A stretch of DNA of 64,000 bases from Diphasiastrum complanatum (lineage: Eukaryota > Streptophyta > Lycopodiopsida > Lycopodiales > Lycopodiaceae). A program made the position numbers and the translations under genes. The stretch covers positions 61,783,753 to 61,847,752 of the forward strand of contig CM055099.1 in NCBI GenBank assembly GCA_029204225.1, written 5' to 3'. This document shows, in pieces, positions 21,841 to 33,560 of this stretch (the stretch's first letter is position 1; each line of letters opens with the position of its first letter). The notes under the pieces are model-generated. The model worked only from the letters and a program-made list of their open reading frames with translations, ran no database searches and was not told where the DNA came from.

Positions 21841-23820
21841 TATATTGATGTATGGCTTTATACCATGACAAACAACTAGTTATCATGAATTAGTTGATTA
21901 ATTTGAACTTCTCAGTTTTTTTGCTCCATAACCCCCACACACTCAACATTCCACCCCTTATTGTGATACTAAAATCTATATCTGAAGTTGATTCTGCACT
22001 TAAATGAACTTCCTTGAATTTGTACTCTTGATAAAAGATTGACTAAGAAATGATGCTTTTTGTGAATCAGTTTTGAGCCATGAAATAATTTTTTTATCAC
22101 AAAAATAATAGCTTACAGATCAATGCTAAAATTTATACTTATCTTTAATAGATTAATGACAACTATTGATATACTTATGTATGAATATTTATTCTATGTT
22201 GTAGGTTAAGCCATTCTTTTCAAAGCTTATGATCTTGTTAGACACATGAACTTGATGGCAATAATGGTTCATAATTCTTGCTTGGTGATAAATGATTATT
22301 ATTATTTTACCAATAAGTTTTCCAGACAAAAGATCTTTCATTCCCTTTGAACAACGGGTGAAAAAAAAGTATTTAAACAATGATAGTGAACTTCAATAAC
22401 CATTTACCTAGCATACAAAATTGGAAGTTGAAAATATTGGGAGAAGTATATTAAAACTACATATTCCTTGACATGTTTGCATCTATCAATCATCTATGTG
22501 ACACTAATTGTAATAAAGTTCAATTCATATATAGTCCATTACACTCTTCCATGCAATCTGTTTGAAGGAAACTTAAAGTTATATCATGAAAAGGTGACGG
22601 ACACTTTTATGCAAAATGACATGTACAAGGACTACATTATTGGGTCAATTTCATATATTTTTAAATGATAAAGTGGACTTCCATTTTGAAAAAGTTTTCA
22701 ACTATGTAAGATCCCAAAAGAGGAGATATCTAAGGACATGACTTACATCTCTTCAGTGCAAACATTTTTACTATTAAAATTTGAGATGAATATTAAAATG
22801 TCGACACAATATGAACATACATCATCATACATGTGAGAGCATTAGGAAGAAACATGAAAGATGGAGCTCAAAGTTCTGGATTTATCTTATAGTCTTATTT
22901 AGTAGTCCATTTCAAGCTACTAGTCACCTTCATTTTATGCATGTGATGCCGTTATAACAAAGTGGAACAACATACAACAATATGCACAATAGGTACCTAA
23001 ATCCAAGCAACAACTATATGTATGTAGATTTTTGAAATCTTGTACTTAACACCATCTATCAATATTTACACATATGTTTGCATGTATATATTTAGTATTA
23101 ATCATGTTATTGTAGTGACAAAGTTAAATATCGTGCCATATTCCAAAATGACAAAATATGATGAAACTTGATGTGGCAACATAAAGAAAATTATAAGAAT
23201 GCATGAAATTGACTCTTTTTGTTGGGATTCAACCCATTGTTTGTTAGTAGTTTGTTCACTGAAGAGGCATATTCATGTTTGACTACATATGTTTACTCTT
23301 TTGAATTATGCTAATCTACTTTATGCAATGTTTAGGATTCAATTTAGACATGGTTGTTTATTATGAGTGTGATAGCACCTTAATATTATCTTTCCAAAAA
23401 CTCTGGCACATGTGTACGTGTTGTATCTTACGTGCTTTCATGCACTTGATTTGCGAGTAAATTTTAACTCGTTCTAAGTTTTGTATGATAATGTTTTTTT
23501 TAGTCTTTTAGCTTCCAAAAGTCATCAAATCTTGTCATGCTAATAAAGATAGATAGCATGATAAATGGAATATAAATGCAGTAAATCCTTATTGTGCTTC
23601 AAAGCACAATGGTTCTTTTCAGTACTCAAACATAATAATGTCATGTAGTCATCTTTTTAGCTCGTATTATCATGTCAAACAAACATATTTCTAATAAGGA
23701 AAATTTCTATAGTAGCTTTCTTTCTACTTTTTCAATGTTATCAAAGATATAATATTATATATGATTTCTTGGCAAAGTTTGTTACTAACTACTTGTACCG
23801 CTAAAGCCCTTTATAAAATA
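21841..23820. other. No gene recognised
   Basis: Strongly AT-rich sequence with only short chance ORFs. Confidence 0.55.
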
Positions 23821-23821
23821 T

Positions 23822-23872
23822 GAGGTAATCTATAGTTTTTTTTTTTTGTCTCGAGGTAATCTATAGTTTGGT
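23822..23872 (+). repeat. 17-bp direct repeat around a T-run
   Basis: GAGGTAATCTATAGTTT occurs twice, near 23822 and 23855, separated by a T-run. It coincides with the 3' end of the small minus-strand ORF described next and may mark a truncation or insertion point. Confidence 0.7.
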
Positions 23873-24019
23873 AGATCAAAGCCAAGGTTGGTGAGGATAT
23901 CCTTGGCCAGGGTGACCTGCTCGGTGTAATTCTTGAGACAGATCATGAACATATCCTCTGAATAAGGACGAGGGGGTTTACGGCGATGCAAGCTAAGCGA
24001 GGAATCGCGGGAAGCCATG
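23830..24019 (-). CDS. Unassigned 62-residue ORF with its own TATA box
   Basis: Starts MASRDSSLSLHRRKPPRPYS and contains KDILTNLGFDLPNYRLP. About 115 bases upstream on the minus strand is CTATATATAG (about 24131-24140), so a promoter is plausible. The flanking 24140-24440 repeats the motif GCGAATT several times. The ORF could be the start of gag of a truncated minus-strand gypsy element, with the TATA in its LTR. I do not recognise the protein. Confidence 0.4.
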
Positions 24020-24719
24020 ATAGCAGTGATTTTAGATTGCTCTGAGAATTTTGAAAATTTTGAAAAAATTTGGCATGAACTCGAGAGCAACAATCTAAAA
24101 TGAACTCGTGGAGAGAAGGGTGGAGGACTATATATAGACTTTTTTTGGCATGAATTCGCAACTTCACTCAAAAATCGTCCTCAGTGTCCACGATTTGCTA
24201 ATGATGGTCGCGAATTTTGAGGCAACGTCCTGAGAGCTCGCGAATTCTTGTAAGTGATTTTTTATGCCAAAAGAGAAAAAAACGTCTGACAATGCAAAAA
24301 TGTGTCTGATCAGAATTTGCAGAGAAAACAGAGAAATCGTGAGGATCAATTTGAGCGCCAGCGAATTGTTTGCGAATTATGAGGAATGAAAAAAACTATT
24401 TTTTCTATTTTTAAAATTTTTTGTCTCTAAGACATAATTCGCGGAGGCCAAAAATGAATCGTGCACTGTCAAAAAGAGGTCAGACGAATTCTATCTGAGA
24501 TGTTGTAAAAAATATTTCTTCTAAAACTAATGACGCTTGTGATTTTCTCAGAAAAAACTGTTGGTATACCAAATCTGATAGTATCTTGATGGTTTGAACA
24601 AGAAAGCACAACAAAAATGTTGTCGAAATGGCATGCAGACAAAAAAGGATGAAAAACAGTAGGAAAGAAAACAACTAATACATATCAAGATAAAAATAGG
24701 ATTCATTGTACTTTTTCAG
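24020..24719 (-). other. LTR-like or promoter-like spacer with repeated GCGAATT motifs
   Basis: Contains TATA (24131-24140) and at least five (T)CGCGAA or GCGAATT motifs between 24145 and 24435. LTR ends could not be defined. Confidence 0.35.
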
Positions 24720-25500
24720 TTAGCTCCCATTGACCATAGTGTCAAGGATATCGCCTTGAAGGGTTTGGAGTTGTACACATCCAGAGGCAAAGATTTTTTT
24801 AATGATGTAAGGTCCTTGGCCAGAAAATTTCAGTTTGCCTTTGAAGGCTTTGGCCTGGTATAGCAGGACCTTATCTCCAACCTGGAAATCTCTAAGTTTC
24901 AATGATCGATCATGCCATGCTTTTTGTCGTCGTTTGTGGACAGCATGGATGCTGATCCTTCGTGTTTCACAGAGTTGCTCTAGGTGGAATAACTTGTTTG
25001 CTAGATTTTGATGAGTATCAAGCTCAAGGTTATAGGAGGAGATATGGAATTCCACAGGCATAACGGCTTTTTGGCCATATATGAGCTGGAAAGGGGTTAA
25101 GCATGTAGCTCGCTTCGGGGTGGTGCGATAAGCCCAGAGAGCAGCATGGAGTTTGAGTTCCCAATCAGATCGCTTGGATTTGACGGTTTTGGTGAGAATT
25201 CCACATAGGATTTTATTGGTGGATTCTGCTTGGCCATTGTAGTGTGGATAGTATGGGGAACTTTTGCGATGTACCACAAAAAATTTGGAAAGAAGATCTA
25301 CTAAGAGAAATGGCCGGCACCAATACCTTCACGAGTGAGGAAAATTACAGAGGGTATTTCTCCTTCAGTAAGACATCGTCGGATATTCCATCTAACCCTT
25401 GCTTGTAGAGTTTTCCTGCAATTAACGTATAAGGTTTAGTTTTGAGGACCAACGCACGTTGTTCAGGTTTAGAGAAGAAAGGATCCATCTGCCCTGAAGT
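24720..25500 (-). pseudogene. Gypsy integrase, internally deleted
   Basis: An N-terminal scrap (KLYKQGLDGIRRCL) is followed by the C-terminal half of the core: SPYYPHYNGQAESTNK with the catalytic Glu, then WAYRTTPK. A GPY/F module (GQGPYIIKKIF) follows. The segment carrying the zinc finger and the two catalytic Asp residues is missing. Confidence 0.85.
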
Positions 25501-25506
25501 TAAATA

Positions 25507-25980
25507 TTATGTAATTTCCTTAGCCCATACAGGTGTAGAGTCAACTTGGAAAAGGATTGCATCTGGTAAATCATTGTTGACACCTTGATCAGGGGTAGGA
25601 AGGTTAGGGATTTGGGATAGATGGTCTGCTAGAAAATGTTGAACTCCCTTACGAACCACAATCCTAAACTCAAATTCTCGTAGTAATAGGATCCATCTAG
25701 TAATATGGCCTATGGTGCAGGTCTTGTTGATGAGATACAATAGTGCTTGATGATCAGTGAAGAACGCAAAGACTTTTTCTATAAGATAATGGCGAAACTT
25801 CTGAACCGCATATACCATTGCCAAGGCTTCGCATTCGGTAGTGGTATAATTGACTTCAGCAGGTATCAATTGTTGACTAAGAAAACGGATTGGGTAGTCC
25901 TTTTTGAATTCTCCCGGTTGGGTGAGTACTGTTCCAATGGCATTCTTTAGAATAATCAGGAGCCCGGAGGATGGGTGCAT
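25507..25980 (-). pseudogene. Gypsy RNase H
   Basis: Motifs TTECEALAMVYAVQKFRHYL, TDHQALLYL and ADHLSQ. The N-terminal catalytic Asp region is degraded. Confidence 0.82.
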
Positions 25981-25984
25981 TGGT

Positions 25985-26877
25985 AAGGGCTTCTTTGAGT
26001 TGATTAAAGGCGACGCATTGTTCTTCTGTCCATTTGGGAACTACAACTACTTTGTAGATTAAGTGTGCTTGCGCAAAATTGAAAATAAAGCACCGATAGT
26101 AGTTGTCGTAGCCAAGGAAGGAGTAAACTTCACGTATCGTATGCGGTTCCGGTAGATTTTGAATGATAAGGATCTTTTCAGGGTCAGTGGCAATGCCATT
26201 TCGTGAGATAATATGTCCTAACACAATACCATGGGTTACCCAAATCTGGCATTTTTCAGGATTAAGAGAGATGTCGAAGCGTTGATGTTGGATAAAAAAA
26301 ATTTCAAGCACAGACAAATGGCGTATTTCTTCGGAATGTGCTCCTAAATCGTCCAAGTAAACTTCTAAGGTATCGCCCATCTGTTGAGAAAAGGCCGCTT
26401 GCATAACACGTTGGAAGGTGCTAGGAGCATTGCAGAGACCAAAGGGCATGACTTTCCAGCAGAAGGTTCCCCATTCTATGGCAAAAGCGGTTTTGTGTTG
26501 ATCTTCTTCAACGATTTGGATCATATTGTACCCGCCAAAGCCATCCAAAAAGGAGTAAGCCTCATCTCCTGCTAGATTTTCTAAGATGGATTCTCCGAAA
26601 GGTAATGGAAAATGATCACGTTCAATGACGGCATTAAGTTTTTAAAATCGACACAGATTCGGAGTTTTCCATTTTTCTTAGGGACGATGACAATTGGGGA
26701 GACCCACTCAGTATGCTCAATTTCGTAGATAAATCCTGCATCTAAGAGGTGTTGTAATTCTTCTTTAATCTTGGCCTTATAGATGGGATTGCATCTGTAT
26801 GGACGACTCGCAGTGGATCTCGCACCCGGTTTAGGCGGAATACGATGCATAGCTACTTGGAGTGAGACGCCTTTCAT
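25985..26877 (-). pseudogene. Gypsy reverse transcriptase
   Basis: Motifs in order: WVSPIVIVPKKNGKLRICVD, then DGFGGYNMIQ, MPFGLCNAPSTFQRVMQ, the catalytic VYLDDLGAHS, and GIVLGHIIS. One frameshift lies near 26550-26640. The YLDD catalytic pair is intact. Confidence 0.88.
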
Positions 26878-26944
26878 GTCTTTATAGGTCCAGGCAAAGA
26901 CATGTCAATATTTTTGCAGGAGCTTTTCAAGCCGTCTGCTTAAA

Positions 26945-27832
26945 TTATGCAAGAACATCATGGGTTGGAGATTCGAGGGTGGCCTTGTCTTTCTCTTGCC
27001 GGGATGGTGCTTGAAATTTTTTGGGGACTGGTGTAGGACTAGAGGCAATCTCAAGAACTTCCCGAACAATGGTGAGGTCACCCGACGGTTGAATTTGAAG
27101 TGGTTTTTTCATTTTCTCTTTCATAGTATGACCACGTGGTTGAGGTTTCGGTGGTGGAGAGGTGTGTGGATGAGAGACAGTTGGTATGTCATGGAGGATC
27201 TCGTCATCAATTTGAAAGATGGTCTCCTCCTCACAAAGATCCCATGGATAGTGTGGGCATTTGGGACGGTAGAATTTTGTCTCAGGTTTTTCAATTGCAA
27301 CCTTGGCAAGTGGTTCCACCTTGGAAGCATGTTGCGGATAGGTCCTAGGTGGGAGTGCTTCCATATAATTGAGGATCTAAATATCAGAAATGTCCATATC
27401 TTCTGGGCAATTCTGAATTCGTAAGACATTCTCTTCATCAATGAATAATTCGTCTGATTCATTAGTAGGTAGCCATGCAACATTTAGAAGTTCATCATGG
27501 TGGTGAAGAATATCAATAAAATTGATATTGATGATAGGTGTATCCAAATCAGGTAATTGGTCGTGATCGATCGGGAGTGGAGGTGTGAAATTATCCTGAT
27601 GCTGAGCACAGTAATCGACATTCACACCATCAATGGTAGCTAGACTGTGACTCCAGTTTATGATATCAGTAGATTTAACATAATGACCTTTTTCGTGGCT
27701 GGACTGGTATGGCTCAAATACTGAGTTGGTGGTTGAGGATCCCTCGTCATGGATGCGTGCAGGTTTGAGTTTACCCGTTGAGTCAATGGTGACAGAACTG
27801 TCACGATTTCCAAAAGTGATTCGGCCTTTGCT
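26945..27832 (-). pseudogene. Spacer domain between protease and RT of the gypsy element
   Basis: Open in broken frames for nearly 300 codons. The motif KGHY..STDIINW, followed by HSLATID, has a clear counterpart in the second gypsy remnant (DIINWGHALATVD near 45950). A proline-rich segment follows. Function unknown. Confidence 0.55.
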
Positions 27833-28204
27833 CTAGTCATGAACGACTCGTGCAATGGTGAGCCACGGACGACCAAGTAGTAATTCATAAGAATAGGCAT
27901 TATTGGGAATATCCAGTACTACGAGATCAATAGAAAACTTGAGACCTCCTAGTTTGATCAGCACGTGCGGAAGGAAACCGGTAGGTCGGACCACACTTTG
28001 ATCAGCCATTGGAAGCTGACAAGTAGGTTTGGCTAGCTTGTCTCTCAAATTCCATTCCATCATGAGGGATATGAAAATGATATTAACCCCGGAACCTCCA
28101 TCAAGTACTGCTAAAACTTCACGGGGTTGATGATGGGTAGCTAGGATTTTGATGTTGCCTCGTTCATTGAGTGGATTGGTTAGATGTAAGGGCATTTCAG
28201 GCAA
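27833..28204 (-). pseudogene. Gypsy retropepsin-like protease
   Basis: Contains VLDGGSGVNI, the aspartic protease active-site loop in which the usual D-T/S-G-S reads D-G-G-S, and near the C terminus ELLLGRPWL, the second conserved loop. Length is about 123 codons. It belongs to the minus-strand gypsy remnant. Confidence 0.8.
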
Positions 28205-28562
28205 CTCGTCAATAGTGGTGGTGGTATTGGATTGGATCTGTTGTTTCCACTGGCCAGCATGCTTCCAGAGTACATGGAAGGGAAGAGTGACATTGGCTTG
28301 TAGTAAATATCCCCAAACTTTGGTACCTTCAAGGGTTTTGCTTTCAAAGGCTTGTGAAGTACTTTATGGGAAGAGGAAGATTGTTGGTCGGCATTGTAGA
28401 TTTGCTGGCGATACTGATGATGCAGCCGAATTCCTTCAGATGGGTGAGGGTAAACTATCGGGGTTGAATCGTCACTTGGAGGAACAGCCTGCGGTTGAGT
28501 TTTGCTGGGTGCAAGTGTAGGGCTTGGTGTTGGGTTTGTGCCCGAGTAAAGACCCAAGCAGG

Positions 28563-28850
28563 ATGTGTTTTGATTGGTAAGGTTTCTACTTGCACTGAAC
28601 AGACATGAGCGGCTGGCTTAGATCGGGATGGTCAGTCCTTCCTAGAAATACTAGTCCAAATGCAATGTACCAAAATTAGCCGGTTAGAATGGGTCAAAAC
28701 TCAATCTCATCCACTTATCTACTTGATAAAAATAGTAAATCCACTATTTAGGCCTTTATTGACAAATATGAAACTACCTCTAAGTTGAGATTTCAAGTTG
28801 GCCTCAAAATTGCCAAATAAAATGTCAAAACTAGTTGACAATTTTCACAC
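28563..28850 (-). mobile_element. Copia 3' LTR, probable
   Basis: On the minus strand it begins TGTGAAAATTGTCAACTAG, directly after a purine tract (GAAGTGCGAG) at the end of the copia coding region. Its interior resembles 29750-30115. The far boundary is uncertain. Confidence 0.55.
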
Positions 28851-29600
28851 TCGCACTTCAACTAGTTTTAGCATAGATTTGGATAGTACACCAAGTGATG
28901 TCCTATGCTTCATAAACAAGTCTTTTCCCAATGCCTTGGTGAAGATATCATCCACGCATTCCCTTGAATAAACATGTTGAAACTCCACTTCCTTTGCCAT
29001 GACTTGTTCTCTCACAAAATGATATGCCACCTCAATGTGCTTGCTCCTTGCATGAAAGATAGGATTGCTTGCCAATGTTTGGGTTGAGATGTTGTCACAA
29101 AAGATGATTGAAATCTCTAAAAAGTCCAGCAAGTGAAGATCTTTCACCATCCTCTTGATCCATAACATCTCCTATGTGCTCCTTTGTGCAAGATGTAAGA
29201 GCTTTGTACTCAGCCTCACTAGATGACAATGAGATAGTAGCTTGTTTCTTTGACAACCAAGAGATAGCTCCAATATCTATAAAAATAGCATGTGCACTTG
29301 TGGATTTTCGATCCATTTGATCTCCAGAAAAGTTTGAATCTGAAAATCCAAACAAGTTAGGTGATGATCCTCCATAAACAAGGCCAAAATCTCTTGTTCT
29401 AAAGATGTATCTCAATACCCTCTTGCCCAACTTCCAATGTTCCACACTAGGATTTTGCATAAATTGGCTTAATGTACCAACACAATAGCTATCTTGTGAT
29501 GGTTAGATATATGAGTGAACCAACTAGCTTTCTATAGAGAGTAATGTCCTCAAAAGGTCTTGTGAAGATTTCATCAAGTGATGCAAACTCAACAAGATCT
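28851..29600 (-). pseudogene. Ty1/copia RT tail and RNase H, minus strand
   Basis: Right to left: LYRKLVGSLIYLT, then HWKLGKRVLRYI, DSNFSGDQMDRKSTS, SSSEAEYKAL, FHARSKHIEV and VDDIFTKALGKD. Two frame changes break it near 29145 and 29465. It is the 3' end of a copia element whose 5' part is lost. Confidence 0.87.
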
Positions 29601-29749
29601 TGATCAAACATCAAATATATGATAAAATGAAGTTGTTGTCCATACAATAATAGTAAGGTACTGTATCTCACACGTGTGGATTCAATACATAACAAAACAT
29701 TGCATTCTACACACAAGATTGCAAGATATCATCACTATAGTGCACCAAT

Positions 29750-30115
29750 GGATAGATGTACCCAAGAGAACTCATGTATAAGCATGAAATGAGATAAGAG
29801 AGAGAGAATCTTGTTATCCCACACTTCTACACTATTTATAATAGGTCTATGCCTTATTTAGAATGTGGTTTCCTTCCATAGAAACTTCTAGGTCCAAAAC
29901 CCTACTCACAATATGGACTAGATTCAATGTACCAATCATTCAAATTTGAATGGGTCCAAACTTGCCTACTTAATTTCCATCACTTTCCAAAAGTGGTAAT
30001 TCAAAAATGTTTAGACTAATATAACTTTGAAATATCTATCTCTAAGTTTAAAATGCATATTGGTCTCAATTGCCAAATAACCAAAATATGACTAAACTAG
30101 TTGATATTTCTCACA
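29750..30115 (-). mobile_element. LTR-like segment of a related copia, minus strand
   Basis: Begins on the minus strand TGTGAGAAATATCAACTAG after the purine tract GAAGAGGGAG, with the coding end IPKLVEEGV just before it (to about 30170). Shared blocks with 28650-28850 include the TTTGGCAATT, GTTTTGACCC-type and TTGGTACA blocks. Confidence 0.5.
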
Positions 30116-30458
30116 CTCCCTCTTCAACTAGTTTTGGTATAGTTTTAACCGTAGAACTTTGATCCAACTTTAGAATGATATCCATCCTAAGTATAGAGCT
30201 TATTTCTAAGGTTTTAAAGTAGCTTTCATAATTGATATAGAGAATAGTGTCCAAATTGGATGTTTCACTATCTCTTGCATCAATTTTACACATCAAGATG
30301 TAACTAGAACATGAAGAACCAAATAGATTGTAAATGAAATGATTCCACCATGCTTCCAATTCTGAAATCTCTGAAAAATAATAACAACCAGACAATAAAT
30401 GTGAGCAATGACCACTTTCTTACTTGTCTCCTCCATCTTTGTCCTTTCTTGATATGTC

Positions 30459-30662
30459 TTAATCAAAAAACACCATGAATGTTCCTCCATCTCCATCTTG
30501 CCACAAGATATCATCAACACTTGATGAATTGGCCATGAATGAGTAACATAATGAACCTCCAATAGCTTCATTTCCACTAGCAAAACCAGCCAAGAATGCT
30601 AGTGCAACTACAACAATAAGATATTGCAAGACAATATAGCTAGTTTCACCATATCTTGACAC
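30459..30662 (-). CDS. Unassigned hydrophobic ORF, 67 residues
   Basis: Starts MSRYGETSYIVLQYLIVVVA and continues with a hydrophobic segment and GSLCYSF, then a stop. One membrane span is likely. It could be an exon fragment of a membrane protein or chance. No family is recognised and it sits amid copia debris. Confidence 0.25.
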   Translation of the reverse strand: MSRYGETSYIVLQYLIVVVALAFLAGFASGNEAIGGSLCYSFMANSSSVDDILWQDGDGGTFMVFFD

Positions 30663-30742
30663 ACATTCACATGAAATAGCTTAAACATGAGATAGATCAA
30701 GTGAAGTAAACTTGACCAACACTTCCTTGCTATTGTTTATTA

Positions 30743-31364
30743 ATGTGGATCACCATAACTAGGCATCTTCTATGCTTTAGTGTGTGTAGGCTAAGTCAGT
30801 ATATGCAAGATCCATTAGTGATACATTGGAAAAATGCTAAAAGGATCTTGAGATACATCTTGGGTACTCTAGATCATGGAATTCTCTATAGAGGAGATGT
30901 CATTGATTTGCATGCCTTTAGTGTCTTAGATTTTGCAAGTGAAAAAAGGGATAGAAAGTCCACAAGTGGGCCTATGCAACATTCATTGGTGGAGGAGTAG
31001 TTTCTTGGTTGAGGCCGAGTACAAAGCTCTCACCACTACAACAAAGGAGCTACTCTGGATCAAAAGGCTACTTATGGAGCTGAAAGTCCTGAGTTTAGAT
31101 GTTGTTCCAACTCTCTACAATGAAAACATTTTAGCCCAACACCTTGCAACCAATCCAATCTTCCATGCAAGGTCAAAACATATCGAGATCTCTCATCATT
31201 TTGTGAGAGAGAAGGTGCAGTCTAAGGAGATATCTTTGGAGCATGTGGCAAGTAGTGAATGTGTTGTTGATATCCTCACTAAACCACTTCAAAGAGCTGC
31301 ATTTGTAAAGTTAAGATCATCCCCATGGTTGATCTATGTTATCTTCAAACTAGTTGTGAGCTAG
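30743..31364 (+). pseudogene. Ty1/copia RNase H, plus strand
   Basis: HWKNAKRILRYILGT, then a frameshift near 30985, VEAEYKALTT, WIKRLLMELK, FHARSKHIEISHHF and VVDILTKPLQ. It is oriented opposite to the related fragment at 28851-29600, so the two form a loose inverted pair. Confidence 0.87.
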
Positions 31365-31557
31365 TTTGCATAAATTCCACTTGTAAAGGACTTTGAAGCC
31401 ATGATTTGGGATGTCACACATGCCAAAAGAATAGAATACCTTATTCCAAGTCAAATAATTAACCTAGCTTTGGAATGGTACCTTTGGAATGTGTCCAAAG
31501 AGGCATAGATAGGGTAGAGAAAAAATAGGAGCTTAAATAGCAATTTTCTCATTGTTT

Positions 31558-31848
31558 TTTGAACCTTCAAGCTCAAAAGGCAAAGGCAAGAAAGACAAAT
31601 CCAAGTACAAGTGCTTCTTTTGTGGAAAGAAGGGCTTTGCATCAAAATGTTTAAAGAAGAAGTAAGCACAAGAGAAAAAACAAAGCAACATTGCACATCA
31701 AGAGGAGGAGGATGAAGAAGAATCATCCTTGATGGCATCTACCTCACCACCATCATCCAAAACCAACACAAATGAAGTTTGGTGGATTGATAGTGGGGAT
31801 AGCTCCCACATGACTTTCCAAAAGGACTATTTCTCCAAGTCTCTAGGA
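31558..31848 (+). pseudogene. Copia gag knuckle and protease start (left of an internal inversion)
   Basis: A lysine-rich stretch precedes the CCHC knuckle, which reads CFFCGKKGFASKC (the His is replaced). An acidic Glu-rich segment and the protease motif WWIDSGDSSHMTF follow. Coding on this strand ends at about 31848, where sequence of the opposite strand begins. Confidence 0.85.
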
Positions 31849-32680
31849 TAAGTGGTGATTGCCTCACCCCAAAATGGTTTTGGTAGAAAAGCATATAGCC
31901 TTAAGGCTTAGCACACTCACATAGAGATCTATTTTTTTTTTCTATCGGCCACTCCATTTTGTTGAGGGGTATAAGGACAAGTTAACTCTCTCTTTATGCC
32001 ATTAGCATCACAAAACTCTATCATTTTACTGGAAACATATTCTCCTCCATTATCACATCTTAATATCTTGATCTTGGTATCAAATTGATTTTCAGCTGTT
32101 AGTGCATTTGCAACATTCCTTTGTGGAGGAGTAATATTTTGGTTTTCCAAAAAGCAATTTGAATTTTACAATTGAATCAAACACCAAACGTTTTGAAGAC
32201 AAAAGATAGATCCAAGAATATCTAGAATGATCATCTATAAGTGATACATAATACTTTGCACTTTCCATTGGATGCTTTTGAGAAATTATGTACATTTGAA
32301 TATATGACTTCAAGAGGAGTATTTGCTCTTGTGAAAGATCTTGAGAAAGGCAGCTTATGAGACTTTGAGAGGCTACAAGCCTCACAAATCTTACCACACC
32401 TTGACAATTCCTTGGGGAGGCCAAATGCAAGCTCCTTTGCACACATTGATTCCATTGCCTTGAAGTTGGAGAGGCCCAACCTTTTGTGCCATAGCTCCAC
32501 TTGGGTGATCTCCTCCTTCTGCCAAGCTTGCACTCTCCATTGCCACATTAGTATCTAATCTAAACAATCTATCTTGTTTAAATCCTTTAGCTATGCAATC
32601 ATCAATCTTAAAGATGGAACAAACTCCATGCTTACATTGTGCATCAAGGCCATTATCCATCAATTGGCCAACACTCTTGT
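31849..32680 (-). pseudogene. Inverted copia protease-integrase segment
   Basis: On the minus strand from 32680: SVGQLMDNGLDAQCKHG (protease C terminus), LWHKRLGLSNFKAMES with KICEACSLSKSHK (integrase HHCC), DDHSRYSWIY (first catalytic Asp), LRCDNGGEYVSS (second), PYTPQQNGVADRK (Glu replaced by Asp), and finally FWGEAITTY close to 31850. The flanking plus-strand pieces supply exactly what lies before and after this segment in a normal copia. Confidence 0.85.
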
Positions 32681-33560
32681 GCTAACTTTTTGTGCAATAG
32701 ATTGCCCAACCAAGCCATTGGAGGAATCACACCATTCGAGGCTCTATATGGTGAGAGGCCAAATCTCAAAGATCTAAGAATCTTTGGATCTGCTTACTAT
32801 GTTCACCAATCCTTGGATACAAGGAAGAAGGATGATGCCACTTCTATCAAAGGTATATTTGTGGGTTATAGTGAAAATAACAAAGGACATAGAGTCTTCA
32901 ATCCCATCACTAAGAAAGTCATAGTGAGTAGGAATGTTATTTTTTTATGAAGGACATGTTTGCAAAGTGGATGAAAGTGCTACTAACCACCTTGATGTGA
33001 AAGATCATGCTAGGATGGAGGAGGAGCTTCAAAGTGACCAAGATCTTGAGGATCCACCTCAAGACCCGAGAACTCCAAGAAGATCTACAACGACAAGGCT
33101 CACTTACATTGGAAAAGGTGATCAAAGGGAAGGCACTTCATCTTTCACTTCCTTTATTTTTCTTACTTCAATGCTTGATGAACCAACTTGCTATGAAGAT
33201 GCTTGTAAATCAAGAAGTTTGATAGATGCTATGCAAGTGGAGTATGATCCTCTCATACTTGAAAATTTGTTGATCTTCCTCAAGGGAATAAACCACTTGA
33301 TTGCAAGTGGATGTATAGATTGAAGTATCATCAAGATGGATCAATAAATAAGTATAAAGCAAGACTTGTAGCAAAAGTATTTATGAAAATTAAAGGCATT
33401 GATTATGATGAAACTTTTGCTCCTGTGGCTAAGCTAGTTACAATAAAACTGATCATTAGTCTTGCTACTACTTTCAATTGGAAGCTATTTCAACTTGATG
33501 TTACAAATGCCTTCCTCAATGGCTACTCGGAGGAAGAGATCTACATGACGAAAGAGCAGG
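32681..33560 (+). pseudogene. Copia integrase C terminus and RT start (right of the inversion)
   Basis: Resumes with CNRLPNQAIGGITPFEALYG, then LRIFGSAYYVH and GIFVGYSENNKGHRVF. RT follows: KYKARLVAKVF, DYDETFAPVAKL and QLDVTNAFLNG. It is cut near 33555, before the catalytic YVDD. Frameshifts lie near 32945 and 33310. Confidence 0.87.

Larger units (their letters stand above)
24720..28557 (-). mobile_element. Ty3/gypsy element remnant, minus strand
   Basis: Reading right to left: a proline-rich region, protease, a long spacer, RT, RNase H and integrase C-terminal half. It shares its unusual layout and several motifs with the element at 44221-46560. Stops and frameshifts separate the parts. 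The H2C2 zinc finger and the first catalytic Asp of integrase are deleted between about 25280 and 25400. LTRs were not recognised. Confidence 0.85.
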
